This document shows positions 46,242 through 55,251 of a DNA stretch of 64,000 bases, one piece after another (the first letter of the stretch is position 1; every line of letters starts with the position of its first letter). A model generated the notes under the pieces. That model was not told the DNA's origin. It saw nothing but the letters and a program-made list of their open reading frames with translations, and ran no database searches. Source of the stretch: Pseudomonas chlororaphis subsp. chlororaphis (lineage in GTDB: Bacteria > Pseudomonadota > Gammaproteobacteria > Pseudomonadales > Pseudomonadaceae); assembly GCF_003945765.1 (NCBI RefSeq), contig NZ_CP027712.1, positions 4,526,001 through 4,590,000 of the forward strand, in the 5' to 3' direction. The translations under genes and the position numbers were made by a program.

Positions 46242-46856
46242 TTATCCAGCCAATACATTACCGAGGGCACCGAGAACAAAATCGTCCACGGCCCTTACAT
46301 CCGTAAGTTCCTTTGGGTATTGGTAGAAAACCCATAATCCGCTGCCATACAGGCGGTTCGCCCGGACCGTCGCCACGTAGTCCGAGACATACACCGAGAC
46401 ACCGTCTTTCCCTGTGAACTTGCGCTCCTGAAAACCACCGACCTCATAACCCTCGACCCCGTCCGACAGCGCCACGGGATGCTTGCCGCGCAGGTGCCTA
46501 TCGGCGTCGAAGCCTTCCATGGAGATACGTTGGATAAACAAGGCTATCGGGTAACGGCTGCCCTTGGCGTCGTCGCTGACCACCTCTGCCGTTGGATACT
46601 CGAGGGTGAATTCGATGCCGCTGCTGCCGTCATAACGCACCAGGCGACAGGCCTGCGGGCTCATGGAGAATCGAAAGGCAGGCACGTCGTGCTGGATGGA
46701 TGAAAACTCACACCCGGTAAAAACACTGCCCTCCCCCGTTGAGTGAAGTTTCATATAGGGGCTGTCTTGCGTGGTTGGCAGCAAGGAGTACAGAAGCAGC
46801 ACGACTGCCGCTCCCGCACCAAGCCAATACAGACTTCGACTTACGGATCTGGCCAT
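46242..46856 (-). CDS. Membrane-anchored cassette protein, copy 1
   Basis: 204 residues with one N-terminal membrane helix (LYWLGAGAAVVLLLYSLLP) and a domain of about 180 residues predicted outside the inner membrane. The paralogue at 44102-44713 shares YMKLHSTGEG, ISMEGFDADRHLRGKHP, GKDGVSVYVSDY, VRANRLYGSGLWVFYQYPKELTDVRAVDDFVLGALG. ATG 46856 is preferred to GTG 46874 because it matches the N-terminus of the paralogue. It is the first cassette gene, 72 bp after hlyD. No known family; this copy is G/C-richer than copy 2, so the two did not arise by a very recent duplication. Confidence 0.77.
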   Translation of the reverse strand: MARSVSRSLYWLGAGAAVVLLLYSLLPTTQDSPYMKLHSTGEGSVFTGCEFSSIQHDVPAFRFSMSPQACRLVRYDGSSGIEFTLEYPTAEVVSDDAKGSRYPIALFIQRISMEGFDADRHLRGKHPVALSDGVEGYEVGGFQERKFTGKDGVSVYVSDYVATVRANRLYGSGLWVFYQYPKELTDVRAVDDFVLGALGNVLAG

Positions 46857-46928
46857 ACCGGTTATTCCCCACACACTGAAAAAATCATTGATGCCTGGCG
46901 ATACGCCGGGAACTTCACTTCAACCGTC

Positions 46929-48356
46929 CTAGCGCTCGCGCAGACTCTCATCCACATGCTGTTGCAAAGGACTCAGGAAGTAGTCGATCACCCGGCGCTG
47001 GTCGGTCTTCACTTCCGCGGTGATCGACATGCCCGGCGACAGCGCCACGCGTTGGCCATTGACCATCAGGTGATCGGACTTCAGGCGAATGCGGCTGCTG
47101 TAGATCGGCCCGCGCTTCTCATCTTCGATGGCGTCGTTCGAGACATTCAGCACTTCGCCGTCGACGGTGCCGTACTTGGTGAAGGTGAAGGTTTCCACTT
47201 TTACCGTGACCGGCTGGCCGGCGCGGACGAAGCCCACGTCCTTGTTTTCCAGCATCGCTTCGACTTCGACCGGCTGGTCCGCTGGCACTATGACCATCAG
47301 CGGCTGGGCCGGGGTGACCACGCCGCCGACGGTGTGGATCGCCAGTTGTTGCACGGTGCCGTCCACCGGGGCCTTGAGGCTGGTCAGGGTTTCCTGGTAA
47401 CGGGCCTTGGCCAGTTCCTGGACCAGGCTCGCGGCTTTCTGATTGGCTTCCTGTTGCAGGTCGAGCATGGCCCGGCGGTTCTGCGCCACCACGCCTTCGC
47501 GCCGGCGCCGCGCTTCGGCCTGGGCGGCGCTGGACTGCAAGACACTGGCCTGCTGCACGCTCAGCTGGCGCAGCAGGTCGAGGCGCGCCTGCTCCTTTTC
47601 CAGGTACTCGTGGCGCGCCACGTACTGTTGCTCCAATAGCCGCCGGTAGTCCTCGGCCAATTGCGTGGCGATCGGCACGGTTTGCCGCAGGCTGGCCACC
47701 TGGGCCTGGGCCGACTGGATTTCGGCGCTGCGCTGGAGGATTTCCGCGTCCACCAACTCCAGGTTGCTGCGGTACTCCTGGTACTGCCCCTGCAACCAGC
47801 GCTGGGCGCTCTGCACCTGCTCCGGGTTGGCGTTGGCGCCGGCGTTGGCAAGCGGGCCGAGCAGCGAGGCCGGCGGCTGTTGCTGGTTGATCGCATCGAG
47901 CATGGCCGCGCCCCGGGCGCTGTCGACGCGGGCCGCCAGCAGCTCGCTCTGGATCCGCCTGACGTCGGCATCCGCCGCCGTCGGGTCGAGTTCCACCAGC
48001 AGTTCGCCGACTTTCACCGCCTGGCCGTCACTGACGTGGATCGCCCTGACCACCGCCGTTTCGCTGGACTGAATCAGCTTGGTCTTGCCATTGGGCACGA
48101 TCTTGCCCGGCGCCACCGCCACCACTTCGATCTTGCCGATAAAGGCCCACAGCAAGGCCAGCACGGCAAAGCCGAGGATGCTCCAGATAAAGATCCGCGG
48201 CGCCGGGTGCACGGGGGCGTCCTGCAACTCCAGGGCGGCGGGCAAAAACTGCGCCTCATGGGGCAGGCGCTGCACGCTGTCCATGCTTTTGCGCTGGCGC
48301 CAGGCGTGCTGCCAGGCGTCGCGGTAGCGCTGCAATAACGAAGGAGTGGCGCTCAT
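46929..48356 (-). CDS. HlyD-family type I secretion periplasmic adaptor
   Basis: 475 residues. A cytoplasmic N-terminus of about 60 residues precedes one membrane helix (IFIWSILGFAVLALLWAFIG). The lipoyl/barrel halves (VVAVAPGKIVPNGKTKLIQSSETAVVRAIHVSDGQAV and LKAPVDGTVQQLAIHTVGGVV) flank a long coiled coil (about 130-300). The C-terminus GMSITAEVKTDQRRVIDYF is the conserved HlyD end. It links the ABC exporter to the outer-membrane channel. ATG 48356 is chosen by AGGA spacing; the frame extends upstream without coding character. The 3' end is duplicated at 43985-44080. Confidence 0.95.
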   Translation of the reverse strand: MSATPSLLQRYRDAWQHAWRQRKSMDSVQRLPHEAQFLPAALELQDAPVHPAPRIFIWSILGFAVLALLWAFIGKIEVVAVAPGKIVPNGKTKLIQSSETAVVRAIHVSDGQAVKVGELLVELDPTAADADVRRIQSELLAARVDSARGAAMLDAINQQQPPASLLGPLANAGANANPEQVQSAQRWLQGQYQEYRSNLELVDAEILQRSAEIQSAQAQVASLRQTVPIATQLAEDYRRLLEQQYVARHEYLEKEQARLDLLRQLSVQQASVLQSSAAQAEARRRREGVVAQNRRAMLDLQQEANQKAASLVQELAKARYQETLTSLKAPVDGTVQQLAIHTVGGVVTPAQPLMVIVPADQPVEVEAMLENKDVGFVRAGQPVTVKVETFTFTKYGTVDGEVLNVSNDAIEDEKRGPIYSSRIRLKSDHLMVNGQRVALSPGMSITAEVKTDQRRVIDYFLSPLQQHVDESLRER

Positions 48357-48447
48357 GGGCAATCGGTCCTTGAATCCGGATGGCATCCAGCCCCGCCCCT
48401 GCGGCGAGGGCGGCGGCCGAACAAATAACCTGTGAATCGGGCGCTGT

Positions 48448-50586
48448 TCAGCCCTGCTGCATGCGGTGCAGGCGCGAATAGTGGCCGGCCTGGTGCGCCA
48501 GCAGTTCGGCATGGTTGCCCTGCTCGACGATCTGCCCGCGGTCGACCACCAGGATGCGATTGGCGTCGCGTACCGCCGACAACCGGTGAGCGATGATGAT
48601 CACCGTGCGCCCGGCGCAGATGCTTTGCATGTTCTGCTGGATGATCCGTTCGGACTCATAGTCCAGCGCACTGGTGGCCTCGTCGAAAATCAGGATCCGC
48701 GGGTTGCCGATCAAGGCCCGGGCGATGGCGATGCGTTGCCGCTGGCCGCCGGACAGCGAGGTGCCATGTTCCCCGACCATGGTGTCGTAGCCTTCGGGCA
48801 ACTCCAGGATGAATTCGTGGGCCCCGGCCATGCTGGCGGCATGCATCACCGTTTCCAGCGGCGCGCCCGGATCGCTCAGGGCGATGTTTTCGCGGATGCT
48901 ACGGTTGAACAGCATGTTGTCCTGCAACACCACGCCGATCTGCCGGCGCAGCGAGGACACGTCCGCCAGCGCCAGGTCCATGCCGTCCACCAGCACCCGC
49001 CCACGCTCGGGCACGTACAGGCGCTGGAGCAGGCGCGTCAGCGTGCTTTTGCCCGAACCGGAACGCCCCACCACGCCAATCACCTCGCCGGCGGCGATCT
49101 GCAGGTTGATCCCGCGCAGGATCTCCGAGCCGTCGGCGCGATAACGGAAATGCACCTGGTCGAATTCGATCTGCCCCCTGAGGGGCGGCAAGGCGCTGCG
49201 GGTCGCCTGGGACAGCTCGGTACGGGTGTTGAGGATATCGCCCAGGCGCTGCACGGAAACGCCGGTCTGCTGGAAGCTGGTCCACAACTGCGCCAGGCGC
49301 ATGATCGGGCCGCTGACCCGGCCGGCCAGCATGTTGAAGGCGATCAGTTCGCCCACCGAAAGCTGTCCGTCGATCACCAGCCGCGCGCCCAGCCAGAGGG
49401 TCGCCACCGTGACCAGCTTGCCGATCAGCGACACGCTCTCGTTGGCGATGGTGGACAAGGTCTGGGTCTTGAACCCAGCCGCGACATAAGCCGCCATCTG
49501 GTTGTCCCACTTGCGAATCGCCTGGGGCTCGACGGCCATGGATTTCACCGTGTCGATGCCGTTCACCGTCTCCACCAGGAACGCCTGGTTCTCCGCGCCG
49601 CGGGTGAAACTGTCCTGCAAGCGGGCGCGCAGCAACGGCGTGACAAACAGCGAGACCAGCACGTACAGCGGCAGCGACAACAGCACCACCAGGGTCAGCC
49701 AGCCGCTGTAGTAGAACATCACCAGGATGAACACCAGCGAGAACAGCACGTCCAGCAACAAGGTAATGGCGTTGCCGGTCAGGAAGCTGCGGATGTTCTC
49801 CAGCTCACGCACCCTGGCCACCGAATCGCCGACCCGGCGCGCCTGGAAATACGCCAGCGGCAGGTTGATCAGATGGCGGAACAAGCGCGAGCCCAGCTCC
49901 ACATCGATCCGGCTGGCGGTATGGGCGAACACGTAGCTGCGCAAACCGCTCAAGGCCGACTCGAACAGCATGATGCCGAGCAACCCGGCGGCGATGACAT
50001 CCAGGGTGGTCAACCCGTGATGCACCAGCACCTTGTCCATCACCACCTGGAAAAACAACGGCGTCACCAGGGCAAACAGCTGCAGGGCAAAGGACACCAG
50101 CAGCACCTCGCCCAGTAACTTGCGGTATTTGACGATGGCGGGAATGAACCAGGTGAAATCGAACCGCGAGGTTTCCCCCGGCAACCCGGCTTCGGAGCGC
50201 AGCAGCACCAGCTTGCCGGTCCAGCGCGCGGCCAGGGCCTCGAAGGAAATCACCTCAGGCCGATCCGCACGCGGGTCCTGGATCAGCGCCTGGCCCTGGT
50301 CCAGCTTGGCAATGATGAAAAACCTGCCGTCGCCATCGGCCGCGATCGCCGGCAATGGCGTGCGCTCCAGGCGCGCGATGGAGGTGCTGACCGACTTGGC
50401 CCTGAGCCCCAGCTTGCGGGCGGCGAGCAGCAGTTCGCGCTGGGTGAACGGCTGGTTCTCTGGAGCGAATTCGTGGGCCAGTTGCTCGGCGGACGCCGCC
50501 ACCGAATGAAACCGGGCCAGCATCACCAGACAGACCAGGCCAGTGTCTGGCGTGGGCGACTCGGCGCCCCTTCCTTGTTCGCTCAT
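48448..50586 (-). CDS. Type I secretion ABC transporter with C39-like domain (HlyB/LssB type)
   Basis: 712 residues. The N-terminal C39-like domain (1-130) has DTGLVC where C39 peptidases have the catalytic Cys (ECGLAC), so Thr15 replaces it and no leader cleavage is expected; such domains hold RTX substrates before export. A six-helix membrane domain (about 155-430) and an ATPase with Walker A GRSGSGKST (about 505-513), signature LSGGQRQR (about 609) and Walker B ILIFDEATSALD follow. It powers export of the RTX protein. It begins 133 bp downstream of the tolC-like gene; an A+T-rich stretch at 50620-50690 could carry a promoter. Confidence 0.95.
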   Translation of the reverse strand: MSEQGRGAESPTPDTGLVCLVMLARFHSVAASAEQLAHEFAPENQPFTQRELLLAARKLGLRAKSVSTSIARLERTPLPAIAADGDGRFFIIAKLDQGQALIQDPRADRPEVISFEALAARWTGKLVLLRSEAGLPGETSRFDFTWFIPAIVKYRKLLGEVLLVSFALQLFALVTPLFFQVVMDKVLVHHGLTTLDVIAAGLLGIMLFESALSGLRSYVFAHTASRIDVELGSRLFRHLINLPLAYFQARRVGDSVARVRELENIRSFLTGNAITLLLDVLFSLVFILVMFYYSGWLTLVVLLSLPLYVLVSLFVTPLLRARLQDSFTRGAENQAFLVETVNGIDTVKSMAVEPQAIRKWDNQMAAYVAAGFKTQTLSTIANESVSLIGKLVTVATLWLGARLVIDGQLSVGELIAFNMLAGRVSGPIMRLAQLWTSFQQTGVSVQRLGDILNTRTELSQATRSALPPLRGQIEFDQVHFRYRADGSEILRGINLQIAAGEVIGVVGRSGSGKSTLTRLLQRLYVPERGRVLVDGMDLALADVSSLRRQIGVVLQDNMLFNRSIRENIALSDPGAPLETVMHAASMAGAHEFILELPEGYDTMVGEHGTSLSGGQRQRIAIARALIGNPRILIFDEATSALDYESERIIQQNMQSICAGRTVIIIAHRLSAVRDANRILVVDRGQIVEQGNHAELLAHQAGHYSRLHRMQQG

Positions 50587-50718
50587 AAGCTTCCATGCAT
50601 GCCGCGTTGCGGCCGTAAAGTCCTAATATTTCAAGATGTTATATCAAACAAGAAACAATTAGTATCAATACGACATCATTGATTGAGATTTATTTCACTC
50701 AGATGTATGAGTCGCCTG

Positions 50719-52131
50719 TCAGAGCGCCTTGCGCTCCTGCGGTGGCAGGAAATCCCGATCGGCGTCGTAGTCTTTCGTCAGGTACATCGCCAGATCGCTC
50801 AGGTCCTTCGGGCTCAGGGTTCCCGCCGCCTGCTTGAGCTTGAGGGTGTCGATGATGTAGTCGTAGCGCGCGTTGTTGTACTCACGCACCGCGCTGTACA
50901 GCTGACGCTGGGCATTGAGCACATCCGCGGTGTTACGCGAGCCCAGGTCCCGCCCTACCTGGTTGGCCTTGACCGAGGCCTGGCCGGAACGAATCGTCTG
51001 CCGCCGGGCAATGACCTGCTCGATATCGGAATTCACCGCGCGGTAGAAATTGCGCGTGTTCTGCACCACTTCACGGCGACGGTCCTCGCGCTCGTCTTCA
51101 CTCTGGGCCAGCCGCTCGGTCGCCTCGCGCACCTGCGAGCGGGTCATGCCGCCGGAGTACAACGGAATATTCAGCTCCAGGCCGATGCTGCTTTGCGTGA
51201 CATTGCCCCGATAGCCATCGCGCCCGAAATCGGTGGGGTTGCTGTAGCCGAAGCTGTCGTTTTCACCTTTGCGCCAGGACGCCACCGCATCGACGGTCGG
51301 CGCATAACCGGCCTTGCGCTGGCGGTTGGTCTGTTCGGCGGCCAGCACCGCGTAGCTGCTGGCCTGCAACGCCAGGTTCTGGTGCACCGCGCGGCTGACC
51401 CATTCGTTGGCATCATTGGGCACCGGCAGCTCCACCGGCAATTGATGCTGAATGCCCTCGATCGTCGAATAGTCCTGGCGGGTCAGGCGGGACAAGGCCT
51501 CGAAGGCATCGTCGACCTTGCGCTCGGCGAGTTTGCGATTGGCCCCGGCATTGTCATGGGCGGCCTGGGCGTCGAGCACATCGGTGATGCTCGAGGCACC
51601 GTTTTCCAGGCGGGCCTGGGCCTGTTGCTGCTGGCGCTTGAGCGCCGCTTCCTCGGCCTTGGAGGCGGCGAGCAGGTCCAGGGCACGCAAGGTTTCGAAA
51701 TAGGCCTGGGCCGTGGTCAGCACCAGCCCCTGCTCCTTCGCGCTCAATTCAAGCTCGGCCTGGGCGGTGCTGGCATGGGCGGCCTCCAGTTGAAACCAGC
51801 GATCGGCACGAAACAGCGGCTGGTTGAGATTGGCCTGGAATACCCTGGTGCTGCGCGTGCGGGTCAAACCGGGCTCATCCCGCTCCAGGCGCACCGACTC
51901 CACGGTGCTGCCGGCATTGAGTGTGGGGAGCAAACCGGCCCGGGCCTGGGGGACGCTTTCGCGCTGGGCCTGGTACTCGTGGCGCGCCGCGGACAGCTGG
52001 GCGTCATGCTCGACGGCCTGGCGGTAAACCTGCAGCAGCTCGGCACGCTGGGCACCGGGATCGGCGAAAGCCGGCATCGTCGCCAGTGCCAGGATGAGCA
52101 ACGGCGAGAAAAAACGGGGGGAGTGAGTCAT
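50719..52131 (-). CDS. TolC-family outer-membrane channel of the type I system
   Basis: 470 residues with a Sec signal peptide (FFSPLLILALATMPAFA). Two outer-membrane efflux protein repeats are visible, each with long helical stretches (LLQVYRQAVEHDAQLSAARHE; LNAQRQLYSAVREYNNARYDYIIDTLKLKQAAG) and the barrel strands GLELNIPLYSGG and ANLNQPLF. It forms the exit duct together with the HlyD- and HlyB-like proteins encoded next. ATG 52131 starts the signal peptide. It is the first gene of the secretion operon; its promoter lies in 52132-52486, shared divergently with the molybdenum dehydrogenase operon, where no further gene is seen. Confidence 0.93.
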   Translation of the reverse strand: MTHSPRFFSPLLILALATMPAFADPGAQRAELLQVYRQAVEHDAQLSAARHEYQAQRESVPQARAGLLPTLNAGSTVESVRLERDEPGLTRTRSTRVFQANLNQPLFRADRWFQLEAAHASTAQAELELSAKEQGLVLTTAQAYFETLRALDLLAASKAEEAALKRQQQQAQARLENGASSITDVLDAQAAHDNAGANRKLAERKVDDAFEALSRLTRQDYSTIEGIQHQLPVELPVPNDANEWVSRAVHQNLALQASSYAVLAAEQTNRQRKAGYAPTVDAVASWRKGENDSFGYSNPTDFGRDGYRGNVTQSSIGLELNIPLYSGGMTRSQVREATERLAQSEDEREDRRREVVQNTRNFYRAVNSDIEQVIARRQTIRSGQASVKANQVGRDLGSRNTADVLNAQRQLYSAVREYNNARYDYIIDTLKLKQAAGTLSPKDLSDLAMYLTKDYDADRDFLPPQERKAL

Positions 52132-52486
52132 AACAATCCATGTCGCATTCGGGTAAAACGGTTCAGCCAGGCTGATCAGGGCGCGCATCCTACGCCGTGA
52201 CCAAGGCTGTCACAAGCGGCAATTATGGCTACTAGCCATCATTTTTCTAACGTATCGGATCAGATAAAACCGAATCCCCCCTGGCTTTGGCCTACAAAAA
52301 ACCAGAATCGTCTTATTTATCGACCAGCTCAAACCCCGCATGCTTCGCCCCCGCAAATCTGCCCAGCACCTGAGCGCAACCTGGTTGTCCAGTCCCTGAC
52401 CGGGACACGTTGCCGGCTCACACCTGCCCTGACCGCTGCCGCGTTCTCAACGCGCCACGCCACTCACCCACAGGACCCCAGCTGCC

Positions 52487-52960
52487 ATGACTTTTACCCT
52501 CAACGGCCGCCGCCTTTTACTGGATCAGCTGCCACCGAACACCCCATTGCTGTATGCCCTGCGCAACGACTTCGGCCTCAATGGCCCCAAGTACGGCTGC
52601 GGCCTGGGCCAATGCGGCGCCTGCACGGTGCTGGTGGACGGCATCGCCGCCCGCTCCTGCACCCTGCCGCTGTCCAGCGTGCAAGGCAAACACGTCACCA
52701 CCCTGGAAGGCCTGGTGCAGGAAGAGCGCCCGCACCCGGTGCAACAGGCGTTCATCGATGAACAGGCCGCGCAATGCGGCTACTGCAGCAACGGCATGAT
52801 CATGACCCTGGTGGCGCTGTTCGAGCGCGAACCCGAGGCCGACGAGCAACGAATCAAGAACGAGCTGGCCTACAACCTCTGCCGCTGCGGCGCGCACTTC
52901 GAGATCCTGCAAGCGGCGGCACGAGCCCGCCAACTGCTGGCAGAGCGGGGGCGGCCATGA
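52487..52960 (+). CDS. 2Fe-2S subunit of a molybdenum hydroxylase/dehydrogenase (IorA-like)
   Basis: 157 residues. The plant-type 2Fe-2S cluster motif is CGLGQCGACTVLVDG with a further Cys in RSCTLP. The second [2Fe-2S] domain has CGYCSNGMIM and NLCRCGAH. It passes electrons from the Mo site to the cytochrome c subunit. It overlaps the Mo-subunit gene by 4 bp (ATGA), and that gene overlaps the cytochrome gene likewise. The start ATG is preceded by CCCAGCTGCC, without a strong Shine-Dalgarno sequence. Confidence 0.93.
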   Translation: MTFTLNGRRLLLDQLPPNTPLLYALRNDFGLNGPKYGCGLGQCGACTVLVDGIAARSCTLPLSSVQGKHVTTLEGLVQEERPHPVQQAFIDEQAAQCGYCSNGMIMTLVALFEREPEADEQRIKNELAYNLCRCGAHFEILQAAARARQLLAERGRP

Positions 52961-55251
52961 ACGACCTGCCGTTGACCCGTCGCCGCCTGCTCCAGGCCGG
53001 CGGCCTGATCATGATCAGCACCCTGCTGCCCAAACCCTTGCTGGCCACGGCCGAGACTCTTAACACGAGCGCATTGCCAGCGGACCCGACGCCGGACCAC
53101 GTCGACAGCTTTATCGCCCTGGGCGCCGACGGCCGCGTGACCGCGTTCTGCGGTCATGTCAATCTCGGCACCGGGGTACGCACCGCGCTGGCACAGATCG
53201 TCGCCGACGAACTGGATGTCGACTTCGAGCAAGTTCGGATGATCCTCGGCGACACCGCCAGCACCCCGGACCAGGGCCCGACCATCGCCAGCGCGACCCT
53301 CCAGGTCAGCGCCCTGCCCCTGCGCCAGGCCGCCGCCCAGTTGCGCCAGTGGCTGCTGGAAGGCGCGGCGGAAATCCTCGACCAGCCGATTGCCGGGTTG
53401 CGGGTCGAGCGCGGACAGATCTACGCCAGCGCTCGCCCTACACGACGCCTGAGCTACGCCGAACTGGCCCGCGGGCAGGACCTGCACCTGCCCCTGGACC
53501 CGCGCGTCGAACTCAAGGCGGTCGGCGCCGGTCGCTATGTCGGCCAGTCCACCCCGCGCGTGGACATCCCGGCCAAGGTCAGCGGCCAGCTGACCTATGT
53601 CCACGACCTGCGCCTGGACGGCATGCTCCACGGCCGCGTGGTACGCCCGCCCTACCCCGGCGCCGACGCCAGCGCGCCCTTGGGCCACGCGCTGATCGCG
53701 ATGGACGCGGCGTCCATCGCGCACTTGCCGGGCATCGTCAAACTGGTGGTGATCGGTGACTTTGTCGGCATAGTCGCCGAGCGCGAGGAGCAGGCCATCG
53801 ACGCCATGCGCCAGCTCAAGGTCCAGTGGAAACCCTGGGACGCGCTGCCCGACCTGCGGCCGGACATCCTGCGTGAAACGCTCCTGGCCCACCCCAAGCA
53901 GGATCGCGTGCTGCGCGACGATCCCGGCATCGACAGCAGCCTGGGCAAGCTCAACAGCCCGCTCAATGTCGACTATGTCTGGCCCTATCACCTGCATGCC
54001 TCCATCGGCCCGTCCTGCGCGGTGGCGATGGTCGACGCCGAGCGCGCCGAGGTCTGGACCGGCAGCCAGAACCCCCATGACCTGCGCAAGGACATCGCCC
54101 TGCTGCTGGGGCGCGCGCCGCAACAGGTGCAGGTCAACCGCATGGAGGCCTCCGGTTGTTACGGACGCAACTGCGCCGACGACGTGGCCGCCGACGCCGC
54201 CCTGCTCTCCCAGGCGGTCGGGCGCCCGGTACGGGTGCAACTGATGCGCGAGCAGGAGGCCGGCTGGGAACCCAAGGGCACCGCGCAGCTGATGCAGGTC
54301 CGCGGTGGCCTCGACGGCAAACGCGAGGTGGCCGCCTACGAATTGAAAACCTGCTACCCCTCGAACAACGCCCGCACCCTGGCGCTGTTGCTCACCGGCA
54401 CCGTCGCCAACCGTCCCGACATCCAGCAGATGGGCGACCGCACGGCGATCCCGCAATACCGCTTCCCACAGATGCGCATCGTCTGCCAGGACGCCGCGCC
54501 GATCGTTCGCGCCTCGTGGATGCGTGGGGTCTCCGCGCTGCCCAATGTCTTCGCTCATGAGTCCTGGATCGACGAGCTGGCCTACATCGCCCAGCAGGAC
54601 CCGATCGCCTTCCGCCTGCGCTACCTGGATGACCCGCGCGCCCTGGCGCTGATCGAGGCGCTGAAAAAACAGGCCGACTGGCAGGACGGCAGCGCCCACC
54701 GCCACCCCGCGCCGGCATCGCAGGAATGGGTCAAGGGCCGGGGTTTTGCCTATGCCCGTTATTTCCACAGCAAGTTCCCCGGCTTCGGCGCCGCCTGGGC
54801 CGCGTGGGTCTGCGACCTGAGCGTCAACCGGCGCACCGGGCAGATTCGCCTGGACAAGATCTTCGTCAGCCACGACTGCGGGCGCATGGTCAACCCGGCC
54901 GGCGTGCGTCACCAGGTGCACGGCAATATCGTCCAGTCGTGCAGCCGGGTGCTCAAGGAATACGTCAGCTTCGACCGCTCCGGCAGCACCTCCCTGGAAT
55001 GGGGCGGCTATCCGATCCTGCGCTTCGACGAATTGCCCGAGGTGGATGTGCAGCTGCTGGACCGCCCGGAAGAACCGTCCATGGGCGCCGGCGAGTCGGC
55101 CTCGGTACCCAGCGCGGCGGCCATCGCCAACGCGATCTTCGACGCGGTCGGCGTGCGCCTGCGGCAAGTGCCCTTTACCCCGGAGCGGGTGTTGCAAGCC
55201 TTGCAGCGAGCTCCCGACACTGACCGCCCTGGCCAGGAGGCCCGCCCATGA
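52957..55251 (+). CDS. Molybdopterin-binding catalytic subunit (xanthine-oxidase family, IorB/aldehyde dehydrogenase type)
   Basis: 764 residues. A twin-arginine signal (LTRRRLLQAGG) with a hydrophobic stretch ending about residue 33 predicts export of the folded Mo enzyme. The molybdenum-binding domains follow: GHVNLGTGVRTALAQIVADEL, VDIPAKVSGQLTYVHD, EASGCYGRNCADDV, and the catalytic Glu region SMGAGESASVPSAAAIANAI. The three-subunit set with a 2Fe-2S protein and a multiheme cytochrome c matches periplasmic isoquinoline oxidoreductase and membrane aldehyde dehydrogenase complexes; the substrate cannot be chosen from sequence alone. No XdhC-type maturation gene is in the window. Confidence 0.9.
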   Translation: MNDLPLTRRRLLQAGGLIMISTLLPKPLLATAETLNTSALPADPTPDHVDSFIALGADGRVTAFCGHVNLGTGVRTALAQIVADELDVDFEQVRMILGDTASTPDQGPTIASATLQVSALPLRQAAAQLRQWLLEGAAEILDQPIAGLRVERGQIYASARPTRRLSYAELARGQDLHLPLDPRVELKAVGAGRYVGQSTPRVDIPAKVSGQLTYVHDLRLDGMLHGRVVRPPYPGADASAPLGHALIAMDAASIAHLPGIVKLVVIGDFVGIVAEREEQAIDAMRQLKVQWKPWDALPDLRPDILRETLLAHPKQDRVLRDDPGIDSSLGKLNSPLNVDYVWPYHLHASIGPSCAVAMVDAERAEVWTGSQNPHDLRKDIALLLGRAPQQVQVNRMEASGCYGRNCADDVAADAALLSQAVGRPVRVQLMREQEAGWEPKGTAQLMQVRGGLDGKREVAAYELKTCYPSNNARTLALLLTGTVANRPDIQQMGDRTAIPQYRFPQMRIVCQDAAPIVRASWMRGVSALPNVFAHESWIDELAYIAQQDPIAFRLRYLDDPRALALIEALKKQADWQDGSAHRHPAPASQEWVKGRGFAYARYFHSKFPGFGAAWAAWVCDLSVNRRTGQIRLDKIFVSHDCGRMVNPAGVRHQVHGNIVQSCSRVLKEYVSFDRSGSTSLEWGGYPILRFDELPEVDVQLLDRPEEPSMGAGESASVPSAAAIANAIFDAVGVRLRQVPFTPERVLQALQRAPDTDRPGQEARP

